From assembly GCF_014698845.1 (NCBI RefSeq), contig NZ_JACJTV010000012.1:1-64000 (forward strand): a stretch of DNA of 64,000 nt. Reading direction: 5' to 3'. The position numbers and the translations under genes were made by a program. Source of the stretch: Coleofasciculus sp. FACHB-1120 (GTDB lineage Bacteria > Cyanobacteriota > Cyanobacteriia > Cyanobacteriales > FACHB-T130). Positions 20,142 through 28,167 of this stretch are shown here, one piece after another (the stretch's first letter is position 1; each line of letters opens with the position of its first letter). The notes beneath the pieces were generated by a model that had not been told where the DNA came from, ran no database searches, and worked only from the letters and a program-made list of their open reading frames with translations.

Positions 20142-20600
20142 ATGAAATTAGCAGAAGCTCTAATTCTGAGAGCAGATTGTCAGAAAAGAATTGAGCAATT
20201 AAGGCAAAGATTAATCAGAAGTGCCAAAGTTCAAGAGGGAGAACAACCGCCTGAAAATCCCCAAGCATTGATTGCTGAGTTAGAAGCAACATTAAATGAA
20301 CTAGCAGACTTGATTAAGAGAATCAACAAGACCAATTCATTGACAAATTTGTCAGACGAAATGACCATATCTGATGCTTTAGCACAGAGAGATACACTTT
20401 TGTTAAAAAGGAGTATATATGATTCTCTAGTTAATGCAGCCGCTCTTACCGCAAATCGGTACAGTCAAGCTGAAATTAAATCTTTCAGCACGGTTAATAT
20501 TGCAGAGCTACAAACGCAAATGGATCAACTATCTAGACGAATTCGTGAGTTAGATACGAGAATCCAATCAGCCAACTGGAATATTGACTTAATGAATTGA
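20142..20600 (+). CDS. DIP1984-like coiled-coil protein
   Basis: This 152-residue, nearly all-helical protein begins MKLAEALILRADCQKRIEQL, then EGEQPPENPQALIAELEATL and LIKRINKTN near 66, the hallmark blocks of the DIP1984 family (also labelled septicolysin-like). The family's function is unknown. Heptad-like patterns near 5-30 and 118-150 suggest coiled coils. It lies 80 bp downstream of the Ro-like gene and directly upstream of the two tandem RNAs, which suggests a role in the same RNA-linked system; that link is inferred from position only. Confidence 0.75.
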   Translation: MKLAEALILRADCQKRIEQLRQRLIRSAKVQEGEQPPENPQALIAELEATLNELADLIKRINKTNSLTNLSDEMTISDALAQRDTLLLKRSIYDSLVNAAALTANRYSQAEIKSFSTVNIAELQTQMDQLSRRIRELDTRIQSANWNIDLMN

Positions 20601-20602
20601 GC

Positions 20603-20821
20603 ATGTTGGTAGCCCGATCAATAGAAGCGAGTACAACCCGCTAACTGGGTTAAGTTGGGTTTAGTGGCTACAAATAGTCGCTATTTGGTGGCATGAGGGG
20701 CCATGCTATGGGTTCAAATCCCACTGCACAAGTTAAGCCCAGTATTGTTACAAATGTACAGGGCATTGTGAAAGTTACTACCGTGTACTGGTCTATTGAT
20801 TTTGGTGAGGGTGGGTTAGGG
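20603..20821 (+). ncRNA. Structured RNA, tandem copy 1, with a T-arm-like hairpin
   Basis: This region and 20861-21056 are diverged copies. Shared structure: outer helix AGTACA (20630-20635) with TGTACT (20784-20789); long helix ACTGGG-TTAA-TTG (20644-20657) with CAA-TTAA-CCCAGT (20729-20743); hairpin GCATG/CATGC (20691-20706). Copy 1 also has TGGG-TTCAAAT-CCCA (20709-20723), a textbook tRNA T arm, and AAATAG-TCG-CTATTT before it. Helices are kept by paired changes in copy 2. I do not recognise the family. Position after the Ro-like operon suggests a Y-RNA-related or other Ro-bound RNA. Ends are approximate. Confidence 0.6.
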
Positions 20822-20860
20822 GTTTCATGCTCAAATAACTAATTGATTAATTGAAAATTA

Positions 20861-21056
20861 AGTTGGTAGCCAATTCAGCAGAAGCGAGTACGAAACCCTG
20901 CCAATTGGGTTAAGTTGGCAACAGCCTTTTAAGCTGGCATGATGGGCCATGCCAATACCTAACAAGTTAAGCCCAGTATTGTCACAAGCGTACAGGGTAT
21001 TGTGAAAGTTACTACCGCGTACTGGTCTGTTGCATTTGGTGAGGGTGGGTTAGGGG
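20861..21056 (+). ncRNA. Structured RNA, tandem copy 2, without the T-arm hairpin
   Basis: The outer helix is AGTACG (20887-20892) with CGTACT (21018-21023); relative to copy 1 the closing A-T pair has become G-C on both strands. The long helix is ATTGGG-TTAA-TTG (20904-20917) with CAA-TTAA-CCCAGT (20963-20977), one pair now G-U. The hairpin is extended to GGCATG/CATGCC (20936-20953). The T-arm-like hairpin of copy 1 is missing. Both copies start GTTGGTAGCC and end GGTGAGGGTGGGTTAGGGG. Ends are approximate. Confidence 0.58.
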
Positions 21057-21112
21057 ATTTAAAATTCAATTAGTCATGTTTGCATCTGCCGCAAATGTTT
21101 TGAATTGTATAA

Positions 21113-21149
21113 ATGCGATCGCTAGATCCAAAATTAGTACGGAACGGCG
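21113..21149 (+). repeat. Direct repeat, left copy
   Basis: ATGCGATCGCTAGATCCAAA and the following AATTAGTACGGAACGGCG recur with few changes at 21967-22004 in the same orientation. The two copies bracket the DUF4262 gene and the Ro-like remnant. Confidence 0.7.
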
Positions 21150-21173
21150 TCCCAATTTTGAAGAGAGACAAGG

Positions 21174-21221
21174 CTAATGGAAATTTTGGAGATACCTTTG
21201 CCTGTTCGGGATGATAAGTAG
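21174..21221 (+). pseudogene. Remnant: last 15 codons of a second Ro-like gene
   Basis: Reads [15 protein letters not shown]-stop, nearly identical to the end of the Ro-like protein ([15 protein letters not shown]), with several silent differences at the DNA level. No other part of that gene is present upstream, so this is a leftover of a duplication of the locus. Confidence 0.75.
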
Positions 21222-21270
21222 GACTATGTTTGTAAGGTGCATTACGGCTATGCTTAGCGCACCCTACAAC

Positions 21271-21924
21271 TTAGGTTAGCAAGGGTTGAGCTTGAATCGG
21301 GTGAAACCCTTCTTCCCAAGGCCAGCGGTATTCTTTGTCTTGCCAAATCATCTGGACAACGGGATAGTCGATACCTCCGTTAAACCAGGAAGCCCAGCAG
21401 GTGTATTCTGTTTTTGCCTTGTTACTACAGAGTTTAAATTGGAGCTGATAACCATCGGCAACTACGTCATTCAAAGGAGTATCCAGAGGTGGGGCATTAC
21501 CATCGGCAATTTCCCTAGCGAATTCGTTTATCAGTCCCCCTGAAACGCGGTTAGGAAGCCCCAGGCATAGGATTTCTGGGTGTTGAAAGTTATACCAAAG
21601 TCCAATTGAGTATGTGAACTCTGGTTCGTCATCTTCTTCATCTGGATAAACGCCCATCAAATGGCAATTATCCGGACTGTACAAAACATTATCGATTACA
21701 CACCCTTCGGAGGTATCCTTTATTGTTGTTATTGCCGACATCCAAACATCAGGGGCAATCTCGTTCCCTTGAGCATCGTCAAACAAGGCAGCGGCTTGGA
21801 CAAATCCGTTCTTAATCAAGACATTCGCCAGTAATGATGTGGCGTTGAGCCGATCTCCAGCGACCAGATATGTTTGTAAAGTTAAGAGTGCTTGCTCTCT
21901 ACCGGGTGTCATGTCTGCTAACAA
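21271..21924 (-). CDS. DUF4262 domain protein
   Basis: This 217-residue soluble protein has a C-terminal DUF4262-like domain (about 95-200): FTYSIGLWYNFQHPEILCLGLP, VSGGLINEFAREI, and the end WPWEEGFHPIQAQPLL. The N-terminal 60 residues are helical and unassigned. Function is unknown; DUF4262 proteins are often found near toxin-immunity and conflict loci. It is on the strand opposite its neighbours and is bracketed by direct repeats, so it may be a later insertion into the island. Confidence 0.7.
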   Translation of the reverse strand: MLADMTPGREQALLTLQTYLVAGDRLNATSLLANVLIKNGFVQAAALFDDAQGNEIAPDVWMSAITTIKDTSEGCVIDNVLYSPDNCHLMGVYPDEEDDEPEFTYSIGLWYNFQHPEILCLGLPNRVSGGLINEFAREIADGNAPPLDTPLNDVVADGYQLQFKLCSNKAKTEYTCWASWFNGGIDYPVVQMIWQDKEYRWPWEEGFHPIQAQPLLT

Positions 21925-21966
21925 ATAACAACTATCTTACGAAGAAATTGCTTGACGGATGCCCCT

Positions 21967-22004
21967 ATGCGTGATCGCTAGATCCAAAATTGGTACAGAA
22001 CAGC
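21967..22004 (+). repeat. Direct repeat, right copy
   Basis: Same 37-38-bp element as 21113-21149 with about five differences (TGGTACAGAACAGCG in place of TAGTACGGAACGGCG, and two extra bases inside the HIP1 part). Confidence 0.7.
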
Positions 22005-22188
22005 GATCGCGTCTTGTCTCTGTTCAAAACTGCGATCGCTACCTCCTCCGCAAAGACGGTACTGAGTTGCACTAGCTAATTTCAAACTCATTGCACGGTA
22101 TAGAGCTTTAGAGACAGACGCCTGTGTGCCCTTACCATTCGGAAAATAGAAACGATCGGGAATCTGCCACAAGCATCCTGTAGTACCT

Positions 22189-22194
22189 TATAAT
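22189..22194 (+). promoter_or_regulatory. Candidate -10 box for the DUF6939-kptA-AAA genes
   Basis: TATAAT within CCTTATAATACAAG, about 85 bp before the start codon at 22279. No matching -35 was found, so it is only a candidate. Confidence 0.3.
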
Positions 22195-22278
22195 ACAAGT
22201 ATTCGCCTTCCCTTGCTTCTTTCCTATTCAAAGCTCAAGACGCGATTCATTGCGTCTCTACACTTTCAGCACTTTTTA

Positions 22279-22826
22279 ATGCCGATTTTTGTAAAAAGTC
22301 GCCGTACATCCCTGGATACTTTACGTAAACGCTATGATGCAGCAACAATTCTCGACGTAACTTCTCGCAGTACCGAACCTTGGATTCGCTTTAGCCCTTT
22401 TTATCCACATGGTGGAATTCCCGTTCCTTTTTCGCCTGGACACTTCAGCTATACCGTTGAAGGAATTTGGCAAGGATTAAAGGTTTTTGAGTCTGCGGAT
22501 GTAGATCCGGGCAAACTAGCGATCGCTAATATGAGAGGGATAAAGCGCACGACACGAACTTATGGCAAGGTTCTAGGGCATCGTGCAGGCTTAACCGGAG
22601 ACAAATTATTGTCCTATAAGCCCGTCGTACCATCTACCTACCATCGTATAAATGGGTACTAGAGAACCGCCTTCAGAACCTACTTGCGGAACTCAAACAG
22701 CTAAGTGCAGACAAAACTGTGTTGTTATTAGATTATGAAACAAACTGCAATTTAGACGATTTATCCAGTCCTTTATCCCACGCAGAGTTGGTCAAGCGAT
22801 ATTTAGAAGATGACTGGTATTGTTAA
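22279..22826 (+). pseudogene. DUF6939-like gene with a single-base frameshift
   Basis: Frame 1 from the ATG at 22279 reads MPIFVKSRRTSLDTLRKRYD, RFSPFYPHGGIPVPFSPGHF, VEGIWQGLKVFESADVDPGK and GDKLLSYK, then turns to nonsense and stops at 22662. From 22623 another frame continues RRTIYLPSYKWVLENRLQ, LLLDYETNCNLDDLSSPLSH and ELVKRYLEDDW to a stop at 22824-22826. The two pieces together make one protein of about 182 residues of a family I associate with DUF6939 (function unknown). One base is missing near 22621. This may be a true inactivation or a sequencing or assembly error. It is 18 bp upstream of kptA. Confidence 0.7.
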
Positions 22827-22844
22827 GCTAAAAAGAGCGATTTA

Positions 22845-23390
22845 ATGAATAATTCTCGCTTAGTTAAAATTAGCAAATATCTCAGTAAGCATCTTCGGCA
22901 TACTCCTGAAGCTATTGGTATTGAACTTGCACCTGGTGGCTGGGTTGCTGTCGATGAACTTCTAAAAGCGTGTGCAGAGCGTTCTTTTATTCTTACTCGT
23001 GCTGAACTTGATGAAGTTGTTGCTAAAAATGACAAAAAGCGCTTTTCTTTTGACTCAACAGGCACCTTAATTCGGGCGAATCAAGGACATAGTACAGAAG
23101 TTGATTTGCAGCTAGAAGCCGTTGTTCCTCCAGATGTATTATACCACGGTACAGGAAACGGTACAGTCGAATCAATTTTAAGTACAGGACTGTGTAAAAT
23201 GTCGCGCCACCACGTCCATTTATCGAAGGATATTCCTACCGCAAAAACTGTAGGCGCACGGCATGGTCGTCCAGTAGTTTTTGCTGTAGATGCGGCGGCG
23301 ATGCACAAAGCAGGATATGAATTTTACTGTTCTGAAAATGGGGTTTGGCTAGTGGATTGCGTTCCAGTCGAATACTTGCAACAAATTTAA
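22845..23390 (+). CDS. kptA: RNA 2'-phosphotransferase, KptA/Tpt1 family
   Basis: This enzyme moves an internal RNA 2'-phosphate to NAD+, making ADP-ribose 1''-2'' cyclic phosphate. In eukaryotes it finishes tRNA splicing; in bacteria its natural substrate is uncertain, and RNA repair is a leading idea. The 181-residue protein is full length. The N-terminal winged domain has SKYLSKHLRH with the conserved Arg-His, GGWVAVDELL and RFSFD. The NAD-binding domain has YHGT (near 101), SRHHVHLS (near 122), ARHGRPVVFAVDA (near 138) and NGVWLVDCVPVEYL. Active-site Arg/His residues are present. It lies 18 bp after the DUF6939-like gene. Confidence 0.92.
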   Translation: MNNSRLVKISKYLSKHLRHTPEAIGIELAPGGWVAVDELLKACAERSFILTRAELDEVVAKNDKKRFSFDSTGTLIRANQGHSTEVDLQLEAVVPPDVLYHGTGNGTVESILSTGLCKMSRHHVHLSKDIPTAKTVGARHGRPVVFAVDAAAMHKAGYEFYCSENGVWLVDCVPVEYLQQI

Positions 23391-23461
23391 TGGCAACTTG
23401 AAAAAATAACTGAACGCATTACTTTCTCATTATTACAATTAAAACAAGAAGAACTGAAACT

Positions 23462-24670
23462 ATGGGATCGGGATATTTTGGAAACGACGAAAGCAATCCA
23501 GGTAACAAAAACCCGCAAGCTAAAGGCTTATTGGGTGCAGGTTGGCGTCCCTTAACCCGACAGATAGACTGGGGATTTCTTTGGCATTTAGTATTTAACG
23601 ATTCTAAAGAGCTAAGTCAGAAAGCTTTGGGTTTAGCAAGCGATGTTGCTGATGCAATAGGTCGGAACGAATATACTTGGTGGGCAAATATTTTAAATGT
23701 ATTTTCTGAAAGTACGCGATATGAAGTTGATGAGTTTTGGAATTACATTACCCCAGATCCTCCAACTCCAGATTATCGCTTTCAAGACGTTTTAAGTGTT
23801 GATTCGCCGGTGATTCAATTTGTCAGCCGTAACAGCATTCCCATTGAACACGTTCTCAACCGCCTACAGGAAATAACCATTTTCAAAATTCTGGAATTAT
23901 TGGGTCGTCCAGATATGATTACCCAGTATTATCTAGATCGATATTTTTATTTTCCGGTAGATCGATTTGTTAACTGGGAGCGTCTCGATATCATTAACAC
24001 GGTTTATGCCTATTGGCCTCAACAGCAAGCTTGGCTAGAAATTGAAAATTTAGATCGGGGACGGCGACGTTATACCCTAATGGCGAAGGAACTAGCGCCA
24101 CTGATTAATAAAGCAACTTTCAATCTTGCCGTCATGCTGAGTGGCTACCAAAGTCGTGTAGGAAAAATTCACGGCGAATTTCCAATTCGGTCGTTTCCCG
24201 CTGACATTCAAAGTTTTACCGATATGGTACAGCAGGCAATTCTCGACCAAAGTCAGTTAGCGGTTCTCGTCCACGGAGATCCGGGTACGGGAAAAACTGC
24301 TTGGACGCAAGCTGTAGCACAAGAAATTCTTGCGCCTCTCGGATATGTGATTTTTATTCTGGATCACGATGCGGTTGAGAATTTTGTACCGCCAAGTTAC
24401 TTAGAACGAATTTGTCTAATTATTAACGAAGCGGATAATTTAGCCAAAAATCGCGCTTCAGAAGCTGCTCAAAATAATAATAAGACTGAGCATATTTTGA
24501 GCTTACTGGATGGAACCCTATATCAAAGTGTGATTGATGATTCTGGGATTCATACTAAGCAAAAGTTAGTAGTTTTGATGACTTGCAATACAACTGAAAG
24601 AATCGATCCAGCCGTTTTACGCAAGGGAAGAGTTGATTTCACCTATGAATTTGCTCACCGATTTGTCTAA
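23462..24670 (+). CDS. AAA-family ATPase with a large unassigned N-terminal domain
   Basis: The product has 402 residues. The ATPase core is in the C-terminal third: Walker A HGDPGTGKT (near 271-279), Walker B ICLIINEADN (near 317) where the usual Asp before Glu is Asn, sensor 1 VVLMTCNT, and PAVLRKGRVD with a likely arginine finger. The N-terminal 230 residues (Trp-rich; GWRPLTRQIDWGFLWHLVFN, YYLDRYFYFPVDRFV) match no domain I know. It could remodel RNA-protein or protein complexes for the KptA / Ro-like system. Spacing to kptA (71 bp) allows one operon. Confidence 0.8.
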   Translation: MGSGYFGNDESNPGNKNPQAKGLLGAGWRPLTRQIDWGFLWHLVFNDSKELSQKALGLASDVADAIGRNEYTWWANILNVFSESTRYEVDEFWNYITPDPPTPDYRFQDVLSVDSPVIQFVSRNSIPIEHVLNRLQEITIFKILELLGRPDMITQYYLDRYFYFPVDRFVNWERLDIINTVYAYWPQQQAWLEIENLDRGRRRYTLMAKELAPLINKATFNLAVMLSGYQSRVGKIHGEFPIRSFPADIQSFTDMVQQAILDQSQLAVLVHGDPGTGKTAWTQAVAQEILAPLGYVIFILDHDAVENFVPPSYLERICLIINEADNLAKNRASEAAQNNNKTEHILSLLDGTLYQSVIDDSGIHTKQKLVVLMTCNTTERIDPAVLRKGRVDFTYEFAHRFV

Positions 24671-25017
24671 AGTTAGGGTAAATCAGGATGCAAGGTTGTT
24701 ATTTAACAGCGAAAGTGCAAAAAAAACACAAAAAAAGAGTAAAAAATAAATATATCCAATCTATTTAATTTGTGAAATAAGCTTTGTTGAACGAACAGCA
24801 TAGGAGGCTCTATAAAGAGCAAAAATACTAATTCAAACCGCCATTTTGTAGGCCGGGTTTGATTAACTAAACTCAGTATCATCCTTAGAATGTTGGTTTC
24901 GCTATTGTACCGCTACGCGAAGCAAGCTACAACCCAACCTATAGGTTCCTGAAGTTACTGCCATTAATATTAACCAGAAAATTTAGCTAAGCCAAACATC
25001 ATAATCAAGGCAATATC
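24671..25017. other. AT-rich spacer inside the RNA island
   Basis: No gene is visible. 24700-24770 is very A-rich. Near 24905-24930, CGCTACGCGAAGCAAGC belongs to a repeat type common in cyanobacterial spacers. No terminator or promoter could be assigned with confidence. Confidence 0.4.
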
Positions 25018-25986
25018 ATGACAGATATTCGCAACCTCCTTAACCAAATTGCTGCACAGGAAGTGCAATTGCGCGATACTAAATTTCTCGCACCGTGCGT
25101 GGGTGGGGGAAAAGTACGCGCGTCTGTAGCGGGGATGGTTTACACGTTTAAACCGCAGCCACAAGACTTTGAAGGATGGGGCATTTTTCAGCCGATAAAT
25201 GAGAAAAAGGCTGAGATGGTAGAGGAAGCAAACTTGCCGCAGGTGGCGGAATATCTGCGACTGTTGAAGCCGTTGCGCTTGCGTCTGGCTTATGTTTTGC
25301 AAGGACAGACGTGGCTGGCGTACCCTGTCAATGAATCTGATATGCAGCAGCGCTTGGGTGTTGCTAAGCCGGTGCCGGTGTATTTAGTTACCGAGGGGGC
25401 AGCATTTGAGCCTGCGATCGCGCGTTGGGATGGCAGCGCTTGGTGGTTTGATGAACTGGATCGACGTGCCGATCCCCTGGTGGCGGAACAACTTAGAGAA
25501 CAATTGAGGAATGGGACGGAAACAGAAAATCTTCGTTTTGCGGGGATGACGCCAGAGATGCGTACCGTCTATGACTTGGCGTTGCAGCAGACAGAAGAAT
25601 ATCAACGTAGAAGACAGCAACAACTTGAGGAAGAACGCTTGCGCCAGCGGCGACGGGATACAAGACGCCAGCAGCAGGCACAGCGCCCATACAGACACTA
25701 TCAAGAGGCAAGGCAAGATCCGTATCGGCGGGCGATGTCAGGTGATGAAAGGCGCGTGCGCGATGCCTTGGGGATGGGTGGTGGCGAACTCGAAGATGTG
25801 CGCGATCGCGGTGACTTTTGGCAAGTGGAGTGGATGACTCGCAGCGGTGAACGTCACATCTCTGCCATTGACAAGCGCGATCTGACAGTAATAAGTTCTG
25901 GCATTTGCCTAAGCGGACGCGATCGCGATTTTGACTTGCAATCCCTCGTTGGCGTAATCGAAGCGAGAGATACCTGGGACTTTTGA
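25018..25986 (+). CDS. Unrecognised protein with a basic coiled-coil segment
   Basis: The 322-residue protein has no family I recognise. Residues 1-160 look globular (APCVGGGKVRASVAGMVYTF, YVLQGQTWLAYPVN). Residues about 190-240 are an Arg/Gln-rich helix (YQRRRQQQLEEERLRQRRRD) likely to bind nucleic acid or form a coiled coil. The C-terminal 70 residues form a small beta-rich domain (WQVEWMTRSGERHISAIDK). It is followed after 24 bp by the ThiF-like gene, so the two probably form one operon. Confidence 0.8.
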   Translation: MTDIRNLLNQIAAQEVQLRDTKFLAPCVGGGKVRASVAGMVYTFKPQPQDFEGWGIFQPINEKKAEMVEEANLPQVAEYLRLLKPLRLRLAYVLQGQTWLAYPVNESDMQQRLGVAKPVPVYLVTEGAAFEPAIARWDGSAWWFDELDRRADPLVAEQLREQLRNGTETENLRFAGMTPEMRTVYDLALQQTEEYQRRRQQQLEEERLRQRRRDTRRQQQAQRPYRHYQEARQDPYRRAMSGDERRVRDALGMGGGELEDVRDRGDFWQVEWMTRSGERHISAIDKRDLTVISSGICLSGRDRDFDLQSLVGVIEARDTWDF

Positions 25987-26010
25987 ATTAGTTATTAGCC
26001 ATTAGCAAAA

Positions 26011-26652
26011 ATGTCTATCTTTTTTCACGAACAACTCCACAGAACATCTGCACTGATGGCGAAGCTGAAAGACTTCCCAGTGACGGTGTGCGGTGCGGGG
26101 GCGCTGGGGGCAAATATTACCGAAAATCTGGCGCGTTCTGGCTTCGGTAAGCTGGTGGTTATTGATCGCGATCGCATTGAGGAACGCAATCTCTCCACCC
26201 AGCCTTATTACCGCTCAGATGTTGGCGCTTACAAAGCTAAAATTCTTACTAATACTCTTTACCGCGCCTTGGGTGTTGCCGTTGATGGGCGTCCAAAAGA
26301 ATTAACATCAGCAAACGCCGCCCAATTGCTCAGCGGTAGTACGCTTGTTATTGATACTTTTGATAACAGCACCAGCCGTCAAGCTGTAAAAGATTATTGC
26401 ACGGCGGCAAATATTCCTTGCCTGCATGTTGGCTTAGCTTCCGATTATGCCGAGATAATCTGGAATGAAATTTACCGCGTTCCTTCACCTGTAAACGATG
26501 ACGTTTGCGACTACCCGTTAGCGCGGAATCTAGTAATGTTGGCTGTTGCCATAGCGAGTGAAGTAATTATTAATTTTGTCGCCACTGGTAATCCGGAAAG
26601 TTTTACAGTGACATTAGGAGATTTTGCTGTCAAACCATTTGATAAATTTTAA
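26011..26652 (+). CDS. ThiF/E1-like adenylyltransferase
   Basis: The E1-like fold activates a C-terminal carboxylate, or another acid, as an adenylate. This 213-residue protein has the nucleotide-binding GAGALGANITENLARSGFG (near 29-47), VIDRDRIEERNLSTQPYY (near 50-67) and DVGAYKAKIL, all typical. It has no CxxC zinc pairs and no obvious catalytic Cys loop, so sulfur transfer or E1-E2 thioester chemistry is not evident. No ubiquitin-like partner is visible nearby; the upstream 322-residue protein is the natural candidate partner or substrate. Confidence 0.87.
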   Translation: MSIFFHEQLHRTSALMAKLKDFPVTVCGAGALGANITENLARSGFGKLVVIDRDRIEERNLSTQPYYRSDVGAYKAKILTNTLYRALGVAVDGRPKELTSANAAQLLSGSTLVIDTFDNSTSRQAVKDYCTAANIPCLHVGLASDYAEIIWNEIYRVPSPVNDDVCDYPLARNLVMLAVAIASEVIINFVATGNPESFTVTLGDFAVKPFDKF

Positions 26653-26720
26653 ATAGTGATTTTCACAGCTCAATTCTTGCACTTATTTAAGAAGTGGCAG
26701 AAAAAGCATGAAGCCCAGCA

Positions 26721-26957
26721 TTAATTTCTGTTAATCAGAGAAAGTGCAGCCTTTCTAATGCGGTGCGTTACTAACTTTTCAGCTCCCAAAGCGATTAGGA
26801 AACCACCGCCCAGACAAGCCGCTTTTGAGAGATCCCCACTTTCAAGAACAAATCCAGAAATTGCTGCCACCACTCCTAAAACTACATATAACTGAAGTAG
26901 CCAAAATGGTTGAAGTTTTAGATCCTTCAGTAACAACTCATCATGCTTGTTCAGCAT
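26721..26957 (-). CDS. Small hypothetical membrane protein
   Basis: This 78-residue protein has two hydrophobic segments (near 18-38, WLLQLYVVLGVVAAISGFVL, and 46-60, AACLGGGFLIALGA) and charged ends, typical of a helical hairpin in the membrane. No family is recognised. It is on the minus strand, after the island and convergent with the ThiF-like gene. Confidence 0.5.
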   Translation of the reverse strand: MLNKHDELLLKDLKLQPFWLLQLYVVLGVVAAISGFVLESGDLSKAACLGGGFLIALGAEKLVTHRIRKAALSLINRN

Positions 26958-27028
26958 AGCTTTTACAAATACCTGAATTTCCGAAAATACCTAATATTAA
27001 TATTAAGTTTGATTAATCGCTTAATAAA

Positions 27029-27108
27029 ATAACCCCACCCCGTCATCGCCTACGACTCCGGCTCCGGTACCCCTCTCCGCTTGCGGGGAGGGGCTGGGGG
27101 TGGGGTTC
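27029..27108. repeat. Large imperfect inverted repeat, probable terminator
   Basis: AACCCCACCCC at the left end and GGGGTGGGGTT at the right end are complementary, with an inner hairpin CCCCTCTCCGC/GCGGGGAGGGG. It follows the 3' end of the DUF1206 gene (minus strand). The type is common in cyanobacterial spacers. Confidence 0.6.
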
Positions 27109-27131
27109 CGGGTTCTGAGGAATTATATTTA

Positions 27132-27962
27132 CTACCTCGCCGCAAAATGGCGGTATCGAGCTTCTACAAAATTATAAATCCCATAAGCGACTAAACCAAG
27201 CGCCACAGTTCCTAACAACCAAGGGCCAAAAGGTTGTTGTGCCAGCGCTGCTAGCGCCCCACCTAGCCCTTGAACTTGGTTAGCGTCAGACTGACGCCCC
27301 GCTTGAAGCAGAAATAAGCCAGTAATGGAAAAGACAACACCACGGGCAGCAATCCCAAACCTGCCAGCAAAAGTCGCCCATTTTTCCTCTTTTTCGCTCA
27401 TCTGGTTAACTTTCCACTTTTTGCGGAATTTGGCTTTGTAGGCTCTATAAAATTGATAGAAGCCCATGCCAACGATTCCGGCTCCCACAAGCCCAACCAG
27501 GAATTGACCGAAGGGCTGCGCTAACAAGCGTGCTGTCCAATCTTGTGAAGAATTACTATTGCCGCCGCCTCCCGAACCCAGGATCAGCTTAATCGCACTC
27601 CAAGCTAAACCAGCATAGATTAAGCCGCTGCCAACCGCTCCCAGGCGTGATGCAAGCCCTTTGGCATCGGTGCCTTTATTTTCCGGATCGGCGATCGCTT
27701 CCACAAAACGCCACAACACGTAACCAATCAAACCCAAAGCAACGATTGCCAGCAAGAATTTCCCGAAAGGCTGTGTCACAATCGTCACCAGCGCACCCTC
27801 TGTATCGGTGGTTCTGCCGCCTGCACCAAATGCCGCCTGCGCTGCCAGCACTCCCACCGTAGCGTAAACGACTCCTCGCGCCCCAAAACCCAAACGTGCC
27901 AGTCTTTCCACCCATGTAGATGCATCTTCTGGTGTCATCGGTTGGTTTGGTCTAGTCTGCAT
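27132..27962 (-). CDS. DUF1206 domain membrane protein
   Basis: The start is placed at the ATG 27962-27960 (MQTRPNQPMTPEDAS); the longer frame adds 42 residues with no family resemblance. The 276-residue product is three tandem units, each of two membrane helices opening with a motif like ARLGFGARGVVYATVG or GRFGIAARGVVFSITG, and each holding QPFG(K/Q/P)(F/W)LL. This is the DUF1206 pattern. The function is unknown; six membrane segments are expected. Confidence 0.85.
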   Translation of the reverse strand: MQTRPNQPMTPEDASTWVERLARLGFGARGVVYATVGVLAAQAAFGAGGRTTDTEGALVTIVTQPFGKFLLAIVALGLIGYVLWRFVEAIADPENKGTDAKGLASRLGAVGSGLIYAGLAWSAIKLILGSGGGGNSNSSQDWTARLLAQPFGQFLVGLVGAGIVGMGFYQFYRAYKAKFRKKWKVNQMSEKEEKWATFAGRFGIAARGVVFSITGLFLLQAGRQSDANQVQGLGGALAALAQQPFGPWLLGTVALGLVAYGIYNFVEARYRHFAAR

Positions 27963-28167
27963 TTTGATGTCTTCTGCGTGAGAGCAGGTAAATTGTGGTT
28001 TGCTACCAATTTTGTAGCAATATTTACTTCTATCTACATCTACCAAAGTGCTGAAAATACTGTTGTAGAGGCGGAGTTCCCTTGCCATTCCCTTGCTCCT
28101 ACACAGTGCTACCTTGCTGATGTGACATTAGGGCTGATATGTAACAAATGGAGGGAAAAAGGGGATT

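Noticed and set aside
20700-20730. tRNA gene suggested by GGGTTCAAATCCC
   Set aside because: No acceptor, D or anticodon arms fit around it; it is one hairpin of a larger repeated RNA.
21978-22172. 64-codon minus frame next to the right direct repeat
   Set aside because: No recognisable family; composition is dominated by HIP1 and repeat sequence. It could be gene debris, but this cannot be supported.
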